Source: Isoetes taiwanensis
Lineage: Eukaryota; Streptophyta; Lycopodiopsida; Isoetales; Isoetaceae
Direction of reading: 5' to 3'
Length of the DNA stretch: 64,000 bases
NCBI GenBank assembly: GCA_021234155.1
Contig: JAJEKV010000064.1
Span: forward strand, 1,054,001-1,118,000
Part shown: positions 11,331 to 23,146 of the stretch, in pieces
Layout of the letters: each line of letters starts with the position of its first letter
Numbering within the stretch: position 1 is the stretch's first letter
Made by a program: the position numbers and the translations under genes
Notes under the pieces: generated by a model
What the model saw: the letters and a program-made list of their open reading frames with translations, nothing else
What the model was told of the DNA's origin: nothing
Databases searched by the model: none

Positions 11331-11484
11331 TAGTTCCTGTACTATGAAACTCCTTGTTGGTTTTCATGCATGTTTTGGTATGCTCTTCTAGTAAAGGCAT
11401 ACACTTTGCTATGTACTTGAGATTTTATAATTAATGACAAAACCGTCTCTTACTTTCAATTAAAAAAAAAAAAAAAAAAAGGGC

Positions 11485-11580
11485 GCCTATATAATTGTAT
11501 ATATATACAATTCTTTGTACTATCAGTGGGTCTATGAACTATAGTCCATAAACATCTGGGAACAAAATTCAAGCTTAAAT
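11485..11580. repeat. TATAATTGTATATATATA-tailed dispersed repeat piece
   Basis: Directly after the LINE poly-A comes TATAATTGTATATATATAC, then TTTGTACTATCAGTGGGTC and, a few dozen bases on, ACATCTGGGAACAAAATTC. The same order of blocks occurs at about 27936-28025, so this is the tail part of the palindromic repeat family. The GGCCGTC core of this locus lies 400 bases further on. Confidence 0.65.
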
Positions 11581-11987
11581 AAATCAAGGCCTAAACTAAG
11601 CTAGTCTAAAAAATTTCGACTGTTGGACTCGACCAACTTGCCATTATATAGCATTTAAAGGCATATGCCTACTTTCAAACACGGGCAACGAGAAATGCAA
11701 TTTATTTAAGAGTAGAGATGAATTGATAATTGCAAGATTCTCCTCGCAGCTTGGTGACAAAATCTGCAAACCCGTCACTTATTTTATGGACAAAGAAGCA
11801 AAAGCAATGCCATGGATGGCATGTACACAAAAATGCAAAGCAAAACATACTCTCCATGCCATAATATATGCCATAATTTATGCAAGACAAATTGTACCGA
11901 AAATAGACGCCTTAAGCACAAGATGGAAGAAATAAAGCGTGATGGTCACGATTTGGGCTTTTATTGTAGACTGTCATTTCATACAAA

Positions 11988-12112
11988 AGACGGCCGGATC
12001 AATCTCTATAAAGAAGGGGGTGCTTGGCACGGATTGAGGTGACACCATCCCACCATCGATCTTAGATCCGGGGCCGCCCACGAGGGTGCCACCCAAATCT
12101 CTATAAAGAAGG
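11988..12112. repeat. palindromic repeat module, copy 2
   Basis: Two half-copies of the module with AATCTCTATAAAGAAGGGGG, GATTGAGGTGACACCATCC and a partial palindrome ATCTTAGATC. It is weaker than copies 3-5. Confidence 0.55.
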
Positions 12113-12154
12113 GAATCAACTTCAATGCAATGGTGGAGTGGAACTTAACATATG

Positions 12155-12181
12155 GGAAACTATTCTATTCTATTCTATTCT
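12155..12181. repeat. (TATTC)n simple repeat
   Basis: About four tandem TATTC units. The same pentanucleotide ends the LINE copies at 36509-36534 and about 39222-39247, but no LINE sequence precedes this one. Confidence 0.6.
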
Positions 12182-14720
12182 AAGAAATTATGATATTTCC
12201 CCATGTTTTAATAGATGAAGTTGGATAAATATTTGTTTCATATGACAATTACAATTAAAAGGCACATTGTGCAACTCATGCAAGAAAAAGATATGATTGC
12301 TATTTTCTAATGCTAAACCAATGAAATATGATCGGACGAAAAAGAAGCCATACCTAGTTGTGATTGAAGTTCTCTCTGATGTGTGTTTTGCATCTTCCTT
12401 AAAATCACAAACTTGAGATGATCCTAGATGATCAAGCAGTCGGTCAAGGGACTTGGAAAATAAAAAGTAAGCTCTTGTGCAAGGACCCTCTGAGAAACAA
12501 TTCAATGGTGTCTATTGCATGCATGCATAGCAAAAATGGCAAAAACTTCAATATCTATATTGGAATCCCTGAAATAGTTCTTCAGGATTTAACAAATCCT
12601 GTCCGAGATGCCTAATTGAGAGGAAACCCCTTGCTAAAGAAAATGACACGATTTACTCTGATCTGCCAAAACTGAGACTGCAAAACCACAAATTTATCAA
12701 ATAGTATCTGGAACGGCAATGCTAAACTTTACCCTATCTGGGATAAAGTCACTATAACAGGCACCAAAATCAATAAATAGACTTAAACAGTCCAAAAGCT
12801 AGACAACATGAGCGAGTATTGCTGAATCAAGAATATAAAATAGAGCCTGCATAAGCAAAATTGTGCTCCAACAATAACTATTATCTTGGCATGAAATGTC
12901 TACAAATGAGCCTTAATCAAACAATTTAGTAATCTAAGTACAGTTTATCAACTATTCTTCTCTACAAATCTTTCTGCTAGTTTAGCCATTCTAGACGTAC
13001 AGGCAACGTATTCAGACACTATACATGTGTTCAAACATACGTGAAGGCATTTATACACATTTATTTGGATGTACACTCTAAAATGCTTGAGCAATGTCTG
13101 TTGCAAAGTATTGTCACATGCAGAGTAGTGCAACAGACATGTTAATGTATAGCCCTAATTGCGCTGATGTTTAAGAGGTTTAGCCATGCCTGCCTTTTCT
13201 ATGAATGCATCTTGCATCATACTGACTTAGAAATGACTAAACTGTTCAATCATCATTCTCTTCGTACTCCTGCCATGAATAAGTAGCTGCAAAAGGAACA
13301 GGTTCTTGATAAATAATGTTCAAAAAGCCATTCGCATTGACTCTCCAGAGCTTGAGCATTACCAAAATATGCACCATCTCGTGAAGAAACTACTCGCGAA
13401 GTCAAGATATGCTCCCTTTTGCAGTGATTCAAATAACCCACTTTAGAACTGCATCTAGAATCTGCAAAAAGAATGGCCTATTAGAGAATGCGGTAACAAT
13501 ACCAACACAACACAAAATGCCAAAATACAGCCATTTTTATCTTAACATCCATTTATGCATGATGCAGCATTCATCACAGCAAATTTCAATGCTCAAATTG
13601 CCATGACACAATGCAAAAATACAACTACGCCTTCACATCTATTCACAATTTATGCACCATTCATCACAGCAATTTTGCCATTAATTTGTATCTTTCAACC
13701 AATCGATAACATGCTTTCACAGAGCCAATAACATGCTTTCACAAGAGTAGAAGATGAAGCCTAGAATATTTGTCGCTCCAAAATCTTGATGCAGTCAATT
13801 TACAAAGCAGAACGTGCCTGAAACAGAACATAGCTAGGCATCTTGCAAGAAACTACACGGTGTGCAGGGTGTGCAGTAAAAATATACCAACCTCAATATC
13901 AGGATGACACATTTCTCTGCATGCATGAAGATCCACTTTAGGCACATGTGCACCCACAATGAGATTAGTGAGCGAACTTAATTCTTTCCAATATATGTTG
14001 CTAAATCTAGAGCAAATTCTAACCCCAAAACAAAAAGCCTACATCACAAAACCACCAACCCAAGTGAAGTTGCCTTCCATGCAGATATTTACTAAAACAT
14101 GACTCAACTTACCAATAAGCCTTCAAAATATTGACTGCTAACATTATTGTAAATTTTAAGAAATCTCGAGAGAAAATCATATAGAAAGTTGAATGGCCCT
14201 ATAGACTCTGTGTCCCTAAAGAGGAGAAAGACAACTGGTAAATGTCAAAACAAGCATTGAACAATAGATTGATTCGCCATAAAACACATGGGAAGACATA
14301 CATGAATCTGGTTCACAATGTTGAAAATCAAGGTAGAAGCCATGATACAAAAAAACAGAGTGCAAAGTACAAAGCAACTGGATTGCATTTGACCCATGTC
14401 AGATATACTGTGCTTGACTTTCTCTGAGCAAAAAGAACCTAAAAGTTGCCTCAAAATAAATAAGCACCTTTCATAGCTGGAACTCGTTTGCTCCCCCACA
14501 GAAGGTTTCTATGAAGCCCTCGCTATGAGCAGACCCATTTACCCTGGGATCTTCGATCTTGGATCTTTTTAAGCATTTAAGCATGGGAGTTACCTTACCC
14601 AGATGTGCTCCCTTGCCAACATTTGGAAGGCCCTGCCCAAATGGGAAATGTGAGAATAATAGCCCAGCCAAACTTTTCATAGTCTTTATATATTAGTTTA
14701 AACAAAACATGTGTACTTAC

Positions 14721-14974
14721 CACAAGATCAACGTCAGCTACAACAGATGCAAAGTTAAAGATTGCCACTGCCAAGTCTGCAAACCATCCAAACTAGCATT
14801 AAATATTTCGAATCATCTTTGTGTCTCAACAACCTGAAGGTTTTGTAGACAAATTTACAGCGCAGTGAAGATCAAATACTACAAAAATAAAAACTTTGCA
14901 TCAGAATACCTGAGACAACATCCACAGATAGTAGATCCAATTGAAATGACTTATCAATGAATTGCAAAGGCATC
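14721..14974 (-). other. two exon-like segments of an unidentified gene
   Basis: On the minus strand, 14974-14910 (65 bases) and 14776-14721 (56 bases) each lie between an AG acceptor with a pyrimidine tract and a GT donor. Joined in phase they read MPLQFIDKSFQLDLLSVDVV, then SDLAVAIFNFASVVADVDLV, without a stop. A further phase-compatible piece (GLPNVGKGAHLG) stands near 14604-14637, and another open stretch ending in DLHACREMCHPDIE near 13893. I do not recognise the protein. It lies just downstream of the FLV exons but does not resemble the FLV C-terminus. Chance cannot be excluded. Confidence 0.25.
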
Positions 14975-15319
14975 CTGCAATGATGCACAAGTTATCCACA
15001 GTAGCAAGTTGCTATCGTTGTGTAAGAAATAGGCTGAGCACAAATTCTCCCTATAATAATTAAAACGTAAGTGAGGTTTCAGGGATAGAGTATCTAACCT
15101 CTACTGGTAAAATGAATCAATTCTCGAATATAATAAGACATGTTGCCTTGCTGCTAAGAGCCACTTCAAGATGGCACATCTGCATTCCATGTGCATTGCA
15201 AGCGCAAAATAATAAGAACGTAAGCCTTTAAAATAGTAATAGTCAGATGAAAAGGGCATTTACCTATCAGATGCTGATTTGCTATTCTTGAGGAGGAGAA
15301 ATCTTCTAAGTAAGAACAA

Positions 15320-16469
15320 AACATTCCTTAACCCTTAAAGAGGGAAGGGCAGAAGAAAGTCCAACTTCAAGAAATCGCTGAAGTAGTGTATCAACTGGTT
15401 CGTCATCACCATCATAGCTCTCTGCTATTAGAACGGGCTGCAAAATCCAGTTGCAAAGAGGTTACATCTTTTCAAACAAATCACAATTTAGGATATTCAT
15501 ATACTGTAAAATCAGGATAGCCGCATACTGTAAAGTCACAAGGGCATGCCAGATATACCTGCTGCCAAATGTCCCAGCAACCAAGAGTCTGGCTGCATGA
15601 GATGCCTTACGTAGAAAAATTATGGCAGAAGGAAGCATAGATGACACAGACATAAGACGTGTCATATGACTTGCACTTTAATAGCAAACTAGGAAAAACA
15701 TGGGAAAATGTGCTGTATGGAGAAAATAATATAAAAACGAAAACATGATGTTCTCGATATATTACCTGCTTGGGTTTTACAGATCCAGAACTTGGTAGTG
15801 CTGACTATTGCATTACCAGATCCAGAACTTGGTGGTGCGATTACAACTACAACACCATTCTTTCCTATTGTTTCCACTAATTCCTGTGTGTCCACGGAAT
15901 TCAAATTGATCATCTCAACTCCCTCATTCACTTTTGTCAATCCTCTTGCCAGTGCCTGAAGGTATAAAGTAAGAAACTCCATTTTCAAATCCTCAACAGA
16001 ATACTATGACATGCAGTTCATAAATGCAATGATGTGGATAACTTATGTTTCTGTGGAGCAGCCTGGATTAAAATAATAATAAGCGTACAATTTGGTCCAA
16101 AGAAGTTCCCGTGATGTTTCAATGACAAAGATCATGATTATTTATGCTTCTCAAAGGCAATAAAGCTATACATAAGCCATTGTTGTATGTAATAAGTTCA
16201 AATGACATGAGAGGGAGTACTTACTTGAGAAAGACGGTCACTAAATCCATAGTCAGAAACATAAAGAACAGCGACACTAGCTAGCTGCTTTTCTAACGCC
16301 TTCTTACTCCAAGTTTCATATTTGTATATAAGCTCGACAACATTATAGCGTAAAAGTGGACCAGATCCTGTTGCTATAACTGTGAAATTTATTGGCTCAA
16401 TCCTTTTAAGAGCAGTTAGAACAGACCGGGAATTTGGTTTCATCAAGCAACTTTCGACGAAAATTCCAC
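15320..16469 (-). pseudogene. FLV: flavodiiron protein (FLV) gene fragment, flavodoxin-domain exons
   Basis: Three minus-strand exons carry FLV sequence. Exon 16469-16225 has CLMKPNSRSVLTALKRIEP, ATGSGPLLRYNV and VAVLYVSDYGFSDRLSQ. Exon 15955-15766 has ALARGLTKVNEGVEMINLNS and DTQELVETIGKN. Exon 15437 to about 15320 has PVLIAESYDGDDEPVDTLLQ and LPSLRVKE. Most borders are GT-AG; exons 1 and 2 join in phase 0. FLVA/FLVB are plastid proteins that pass electrons after photosystem I to oxygen; the domain order is diiron, flavodoxin, flavin reductase. Only the end of the diiron domain and the flavodoxin domain are seen. Exons 2 and 3 do not join in frame, a piece between them seems lost, and no flavin-reductase exon is found. 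A degraded or partial gene is likeliest; an intact gene with exons I missed is possible. Confidence 0.65.
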
Positions 16470-18700
16470 CTATCAGAAGAAAAAGGACTGCAAGAAAGTT
16501 ATCAAAGAAACAATTAATAACAACAAAAACAGAGGCCAAAAATCTATGAAAGAGGTGGCGTTTAAAAACGCCATTTTCAGTGGTGTTTCTTGGCCTCCAA
16601 GTTCTAAACATCCTATAAAAGAACATTCATTCATCATATTATCCTATAGGAAGGTTGCAAATTACGTGAAAAACTTTCACTGATGGAGAGCCTTCCACAG
16701 GAGACATGGGCAATGAGCCTTAGCAACTGCAAGACCAGAACAACAGTTAAAGTAATCCTTGAGCAAGAGTAAATATCATGCTAGATCATTAACTTACTAA
16801 CTGAACTGGCATAACATAAATTAACGCCTTTTATTTGGCACACTGTCTTGTGAAGACTTGTGAAGATTGTTCTTCATAAAAGACATTAACTGCTACAGTG
16901 CATTGGCCTTCTGACCAAGTTCAAGGACCACTTCAAACTCTGATCCGGGTAAAACTCACAAATGGGTACTCACAAATCATGGCATCCGCAAGGCAACCTG
17001 GAGAAACAAAACTAGAACGAGCCACTTATAACGCATAAATACCAACTGCTAAATGATCTGCAAGCCATCTAGCATGTTCTGATATAGCAAAGAAGAGGCC
17101 CAACAGAATCTAGAACATGACTGACATAGCAAGCCAGGGAGGAGAATTAGATCCATATTCCGTGAGGCTTTCATACATAAAACCTCTTGCCGAAGTTCTA
17201 ACGCCAGGCAACCATATAAACATGGATGAATTTAATTCCAAATGCCTTCACTCCATTAACATTCAGCTTACAAACTAAAAGCATGTAAATATGTTAACTA
17301 CCTCTTCATAATATCAACAACAGCTGTCTGTCCATCCCAAACAAGACAATGCCTATGGTAGGATTGCCAGAGCTTGCAAATGCAAGCTCTGTTTTGCCAA
17401 CAGGAGCATTCATTTGAAAGCTTAAGGAAAGACCTGAAAGTAACACTAGGCACACAATTTTCAAATTCCTAATCTAAATATGTCGAATATGACAAAATGC
17501 ATTTGCTGCTCTAATTTTACAGCAGAGTAATAACAGGGGCCTAGCTTCAACAAGGAAGCTCCATTTCTAAAACATAAGCATGCATTAGAAAGCTTACAGA
17601 GTAGCCTATAAAAGATGTTAGGTACATCTTTTCCAAATTCATAGTACAAATGGGTTCAAATGCAGCAAAACGAATCTCCAGCTTTGATACTTTGCCATGG
17701 TTGTAGCCTCAATCATAGCAAACAGAGCATATGTGATCGCTGCCCATACCAGCCGACCCGTTCTAAAATGCTTTATTCCAACCCATTAACAGTATCAACA
17801 GTTTTAACTCTAATTAAAGATCTTTCTACTTATTTTGCTCATCAAAGAATACCAGTGGATCTTCCGGAAAAACCATACGATAGTGCTTGACTATAGAACA
17901 ATAGATAGAATCTAGAGATAACTACTCTGTTTTGCAAATTTTGTTCTCAGAAAAATTACCTTCTTAGTAGCTGGATATGCAATCGAATCTTGCTGGAAGC
18001 TATGCTGATGGGTATTTGAACAGCACAGTATTTTGTCCCTTAAAGCTTGTTCCACACACTATGTTAAGAAACTGAAACCCAATCATATGTTTGGCAGCAT
18101 TCAGACTGGCCAAAACCGTCAGTGGGTCACCTTCAGAGATGCTGCTACTGAAGCTTTTACCTTAAAATTATTTAACAGATTATAAGCTACTGCTCAAAGA
18201 AGCACCATCCAGGCAATTTCGGCCCATTTATTGCAAAGTTCGGTCGACTATGGCAGCTCCATCATGCCGTATCCAAACTTGGTCGAAGCCTCATCAATAT
18301 AACAGGCCCTTATAACCCTGAACTTTGCAGCCCAGAGGCATCGGATTTAGCAAATCCTAGGCATCCCAATAGAAATTAAGAAAACAAAAAAAGGAAAACT
18401 TAAGCTTACATGCACAAGGTGCACACCATCTCTCCAATCGGCCAGTTCATAAGCTCGCCCCATTTGCAAACAATGGTTTACCAAAGAGCTGGTAAAATTC
18501 GTACTTGAAAAATATATGGGTAAGCTTGGCAACAATGCTCTGAGTGCAGTGAATCTTTTCGTCTAAGAATGGAAATGAGCAGCCATCAGCAACAAACCGA
18601 AACTCGAATGGCGCTCCACATTGCCGCCATAACACAGACACGAAGAAATCCAAGTTTCGAGCTCTGCTCCGGCGTGAGAAGAGAGGGATTCAATTTGCGG
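16470..18700. other. no recognised gene; AT-rich, possible intron or decayed sequence
   Basis: I looked on the minus strand for the diiron domain (HxExD-type ligands, CLM-preceding segment) expected upstream of the FLV exons and did not find it. Scattered open segments with splice-like borders exist, for example around 17295-17390 and 18405-18480, but none carries a familiar motif. Confidence 0.3.
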
Positions 18701-18705
18701 CTTTT

Positions 18706-18925
18706 CTTGTGGGCCGTCCAAATCCGAGATGGACGGTCGAGATGAAATGCCCCAATTTCAAGGGCCGAGATTAAAAGCCCCAAATCAGGGGGCTGCTTGG
18801 GTTGTTACGACGTGTCACCGTCTGGGCCGTCCATCTCAGAGATGGACGGCATGGACGGCCAAGATCAATCTCTACACCATCGATCAGACCTCCATATAAT
18901 TGTATATATATACAAGTATGGGTAC
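18706..18925. repeat. palindromic repeat module, copy 3
   Basis: Contains GGGCCGTCCAAATCCGAGAT with TGGACGG, then AAAAGCCCCAAATCAGGGGG, then GGGCCGTCCATCTCAGAGA followed by TGGACGGC. It ends with TATAATTGTATATATATAC and GGTACTATGAGGAAGTGTAC. The last block is the same lead-in that precedes the 3443 satellite. Confidence 0.75.
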
Positions 18926-18949
18926 TATGAGGAAGTGTACAAAGCCGAA

Positions 18950-19110
18950 TGTACATACGTTGGCAAGAATAGATTCCCCGAGTTTCTATAAGATTTTCAA
19001 GTTTACCAATATTCCATCAAGGCTACCCCTATTTTAGAGAGACTCTATAAGATTCTTTAAGGTTTTCTAGGAATCTATTATAGATAGATAGATAGTATTA
19101 TAGATAAAGG
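18950..19110. repeat. short AGATTCC satellite remnant and GATA run
   Basis: AGATTCCCCGAGTTTCTATA and later AGATTCTTTAAGGTTTTC-like steps continue the pattern of the satellite at 3443-4510. A short (TAGA)n tract follows at about 19080-19095. Confidence 0.6.
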
Positions 19111-19627
19111 TGTGGCACATGGAAGATCAATGACCTATTAGACCAAAAGAACAATTTATTTCTTGGGGTAGGAATTTCGCTGACCAACCTGACGCATTTC
19201 GCAAAAAGCCGAGGTTGCTTTTGCATAGAGAGCTCATTTGGCATGTTACCATTGATGTACTTTGTAGACATGCACACTCAAAAGGTAATTGCATATCTGA
19301 AAATGGGGCACTGTTTATCACTGTGGCAACAAAGCTTAACTTGCAACACAATCAATGCCTTTAGAATATGCAACATAGCATCATCAAATAATTATAGCAA
19401 TCAAAAGATTAAAGAACATGCCCTTATTCTTGCACTAAACTGAAACTACCCCTACAACCAACCTAAAATTTTAGAAAAGGGAGGACCTACTTGGAATTCT
19501 AAAAAAGGAAGGAGGTATAATGCATAGCATAGCCTTTTAGGACCATTGCATGATTACAAAAAGAGTTGGGAAGGTTCTTGAGGCTAGGTTGCATTGTCTT
19601 CATGGGACGTAGCTTAAAAACATCAAG

Positions 19628-19735
19628 CCCTTTTTTAATTACTCCTCATCAATATCCATCATTTTTTGATTAGACCTATAGCCCTTTTTTAATTACTCCT
19701 CATCAATACCCATCATTTCAGAAGTTAGACCTATA
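19628..19735. repeat. tandem duplication, about 52 bases
   Basis: GCCCTTTTTTAATTACTCCT followed by a CATCAATA(T/C)CCATCATTT block occurs twice in direct orientation, each followed by TTAGACCTATAG. Confidence 0.7.
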
Positions 19736-20116
19736 GGACAATTTTGGTGCATTGTACGCCTCTTCCTAGAAAGTTACAACATTGCAATACTATAACCATA
19801 GGACAACTATGACCATAGGACAACTTTGGTGCGCTGTGTGCTGCTCACGTTGATTCAATTTTTCACTAACAATAATCTTCAAATGTGATCATATGGTACA
19901 TGAGCGACAACCATAGATCAGACAGCAACATGCCTCTAGATTTAATTCACAACCATAACCATGGATCAGGCAGCAACCTGCCTATAGACTTAATTCACAG
20001 CCATATGAACATGCCTCTACTGTTGTTTCATGGTAATAAAAAACAAACTATCTTTGCCGAGCCCCCTTGCTTTTTGGACCTTGTACTTATAGTTGGCATT
20101 GGTAATTCAACTACAC

Positions 20117-20160
20117 GACCATGACCATGACCATGACCATGACCATGACCATGACCATGG
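20117..20160. repeat. (CCATGA)n microsatellite
   Basis: Seven or so perfect hexamer units. On the minus strand they read as alternating Gly-His codons inside an otherwise unremarkable frame; this is the microsatellite, not a histidine-rich protein. Confidence 0.9.
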
Positions 20161-20199
20161 CCATATGTGCAGAAGCAACGGGACGTTGATTCAGTCACA

Positions 20200-20929
20200 G
20201 CCAAGACTATGAGGCAATATGCGTCTAATGTCTGAATTGTACCATAAAATGCGCTCCCCGCTTTTCTAGTTGACAAGTTCATCAAAGTTGTCATTGCTAT
20301 GCTTGCAAGGTAACAATGGTTGAAACAAATGGATATCTTTCCTATCCATATCTGTCATTACAGTGGATGAATCCAGAAGTGAAAATAAGTACCAGCATTA
20401 GAGCGTTTCCAAAGCCAATCATAACTACAATGAAATATATCAAGTTTTGCAGATGGCTGGGCAGATAATATATTGCAGTGCCTGACAATATCCAAAGTCC
20501 TGCACCTCCAGCGAAGAAAGCTTTAAGTCGATAAGTGTTTCACCACAATTCCTGCAAAAAATAAAACACAGAAATTTAACAATCCAATGACGACATTAAA
20601 AAAAAATACATATATCATGGTCGCCATAAAGAGCCAGCAAAGCTGCAGACATATATTATCGCAAGAACCTACATCTTCACACACATCTTCAATTTACAGA
20701 TAAAGCAAATTAAACACATGAACGCATAGCTTACAATTGCCTTTACTGACAATCCCATTTGTAAATCCTCAATTAAATAGAATGCCAAAAGCACCTGTAA
20801 ATTGAAAGATGAATTTCATAACTTAAATTTCATAAAATGCAGAAATGTTAGTGCATCTAAACCTGTGATACATTTGTACAAAGTCTAGTCAACATGCAGA
20901 CTAATACCACTTGGTAGTACAAAAGCTTC
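20200..20929 (-). pseudogene. MFSD12-like (GPH/MFS) transporter, C-terminal exons
   Basis: Minus-strand exons in order. 20929-20863 reads LLYYQVVLVCMLTRLCTNVS. 20794-20735 reads VLLAFYLIEDLQMGLSVKAI. About 20673-20620 reads VLAIIYVCSFAGSLW. 20551-20393 contains RLKAFFAGGAGLWILSG and YFIVVMIGFGNALML. Near 20250-20200 a degraded last part reads GSAFYGTIQTLD. The order matches plant MFSD12-type transporters of the glycoside-pentoside-hexuronide branch of the major facilitator superfamily, multi-pass membrane proteins of unsettled substrate. A TGA stop stands at 20542-20540, just before RLKAFF, and the last piece is shortened. Earlier transmembrane exons were not found. This is an unprocessed pseudogene or remnant. 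Confidence 0.7.
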
Positions 20930-21507
20930 CTGCACCATGCCATATGGTACCACGAGTTGCCAAATGGTACCAACGTGAGGAAATTCAAAGAACATACACA
21001 AATGTGAGAGAAAGAAGAGCAAAAACATATCCGTAACAAAGGCAAATATTGTACCTAGAGTAAACCCGTATGTACCAAATGCATACTGATTGCAAGATGG
21101 CATTTTATGCAAGCTCGCCTTCTAATCTGTGCACATCTATTTGCAAACATTCTGCTTCAAATCTAAATTGAATGGGTAAAACCTGAAATTAGTACTAAAT
21201 TTAGAATTAATGTCCAATGTGCTCCTTTGGGTTTTGTAGATTATCTCGAGGTGGATACCTTTCCAAGAACATGACCAAACATGTTGCAAGTGGAAAGAGT
21301 CACAACCAACATATTGATAAGCATAGGCCAATTTACTTGAAGTCTCCTTCATTAATCTGCCAGTTAAAGATGCAACAAAACCCACCATCATAAACGGTAT
21401 TAAACAGTATAGAGATTAAGATCATCTAACCTTCTAAAATATTCTACATAAAACAACAAAAGTTAAAAGGTGAAAATAATCAAGCTCATGTAATGCATGG
21501 CATTACA

Positions 21508-21590
21508 TGAGGTAGCTTAAGGTATAACAAACTAAATATTCAAGTTACGGTAATTTGAGGTAGCTTAAGGTATAACAAACTAAATATTGT
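21508..21590. repeat. 48-base tandem duplication
   Basis: TGAGGTAGCTTAAGGTATAA at 21508 recurs at 21556, each followed by CAAACTAAATATT. Confidence 0.8.
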
Positions 21591-23056
21591 CCCTTAATGC
21601 ACTAAATTTTATGTCAAGCTCCATAACAGGAAGCAACTTCGAATCTGAGCAGATAGCCCTCATATGGGCTTCATATCTCTGTCAAATCACATTATTCTAG
21701 ATATATACAAAGGAAGCATGTTTTCGTGGCCATATCCAGTTCAAGCTATCGAGAGGTAATGCAATTATCAAACACAATTACGGGCTTGGATGAAGTCAAC
21801 CGGGGAGTTTGATCTCTCTCGTCTATGACCCGTGAACCACTCTTCTCAAAATATAAAATCTTCTTACATTAAGCCCTTGGCGATGAAATCTTAGTTATGT
21901 ACCAATAAGCATCTCTCAAAAAAGTGTGTAATAAAGGCATCTTATGCATCAATAAGGAACTTCAAAATCTTGCCTAACGAAGGTTTCTTTCATAACGTAA
22001 AAATAGATAAACGCATGCATCGTAGATGATTAGGGTCACCCATTTAATCGAAAAACAATTAAGAAAAAATGTACTATATTTGCGCATGTAGGTGCCCCTC
22101 GCAAGCATCTAGTAATTTTTGAACCAATTACCATGTTCGAATAGATACAAATTTCAAACCATGAAGTAAGAACCCAAGCATCGGCAATTTCGAACCAATT
22201 ACCATTGTGCGTTATTGCCATTCTTAAAGAATCGGTGTTCATGGTCTTCCACCAAATTCCATAACACCGCAATCCCAAATCCATTGGTCCGTTATTGCAT
22301 TGAACCATCCTCAGATTTTATCAAAAGGTGGTTGCATTGTCATTCATTGATTACCTTGCATCAAAATGTCATATGTTCAAAGGTCGCTTTTTCAAAGATT
22401 ACCCCCAAAAAATAAAGAAATGAGAGGCTCGGATAAAAAATTTAAGTCTTGTAAAGAAATGCAAAGAGTTATATTAGATATGCTTCCTTCAACTATCACG
22501 ATATTAAAGTTTTAAAGCCTTCAAAAAATCTTTAGTTGATCCGTCCGAACAAAAAAACTGATCCATTTTGCATCCACCGAGTCTTTCAAACTGCGAGTCC
22601 GGCACTAAAACATTTTGGATATTTGATTAGAATATTTAGATATCTAAAGCTTTGAAAGCCACGCAAACATGATGAGGAAACCAACCACCCTATAAAGTTT
22701 GAGTCCAACTCATCAGAGAACGAATAGCACAACATGCCTAAGCATTTAAAAGATGCCAAAACAATAGCGCCAAAAAGATCCGCCTTTTTATTGGTTTGTT
22801 ACAATAGAAAGATTGCAAGATCTCTTCGCGATTTCTTAATTTCATTATCTGCACTTAAGAACATGAAGGCGGCTGAAAGAACCATTAAAATAATCAAAGA
22901 GATGCAGACGCCCTTATTCTAGAGCGGAAGCGTAAAAGGGATACGCACCTTGAAGGTTTAGTTTAGAATCAATCACACTTCCAAATCCAAGAATAGCACG
23001 AAAATCGTAACTCTTCACGCCACGGGCAAGCAAAATAAAACAACTCTCTGCTATGC

Positions 23057-23146
23057 CTAATCAAACACAGAAATTCTGAGTTTGGCATTCTGCTCGGCAA
23101 TCTTGCGCAGTACTCCAAATAACCTAGTCATGCAGTCAAACTGTTC
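23057..23146 (-). other. possible terminal exon of an unidentified gene
   Basis: After a good acceptor (TATTTGCAG) at 23147 the minus strand reads 29 codons and a TAG stop: EQFDCMTRLFGVLRKIAEQN then AKLRISVFD. It is short and charged, with no recognised family. A neighbouring open segment on the same strand ending in ILGFGSVIDSKLNLQ at about 22950, with a donor-like GTGCGTA, may be related or may be chance. Confidence 0.25.

Larger units (their letters stand above)
6464..11480 (+). mobile_element. L1-type LINE, decayed, with poly-A tail
   Basis: A plus-strand non-LTR retrotransposon: gag-like ORF1, then an APE-type endonuclease and reverse transcriptase ORF2, a short 3' untranslated region and an A run at 11462-11480. 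The reading frames carry several stops and frameshifts, and the reverse transcriptase ends soon after its catalytic box, so the C-terminal part is missing. The exact 5' end is not defined; 6464 is where coding-like sequence begins. No clear target-site duplication was found. Plant L1 elements usually copy themselves from a full-length transcript; this copy cannot. Confidence 0.85.

Noticed and set aside
20028-20294. Gly-His repeat protein on the minus strand
   Set aside because: The repeat is a (CCATGA)n microsatellite downstream of the MFSD12 relic; not a metal-binding protein gene.
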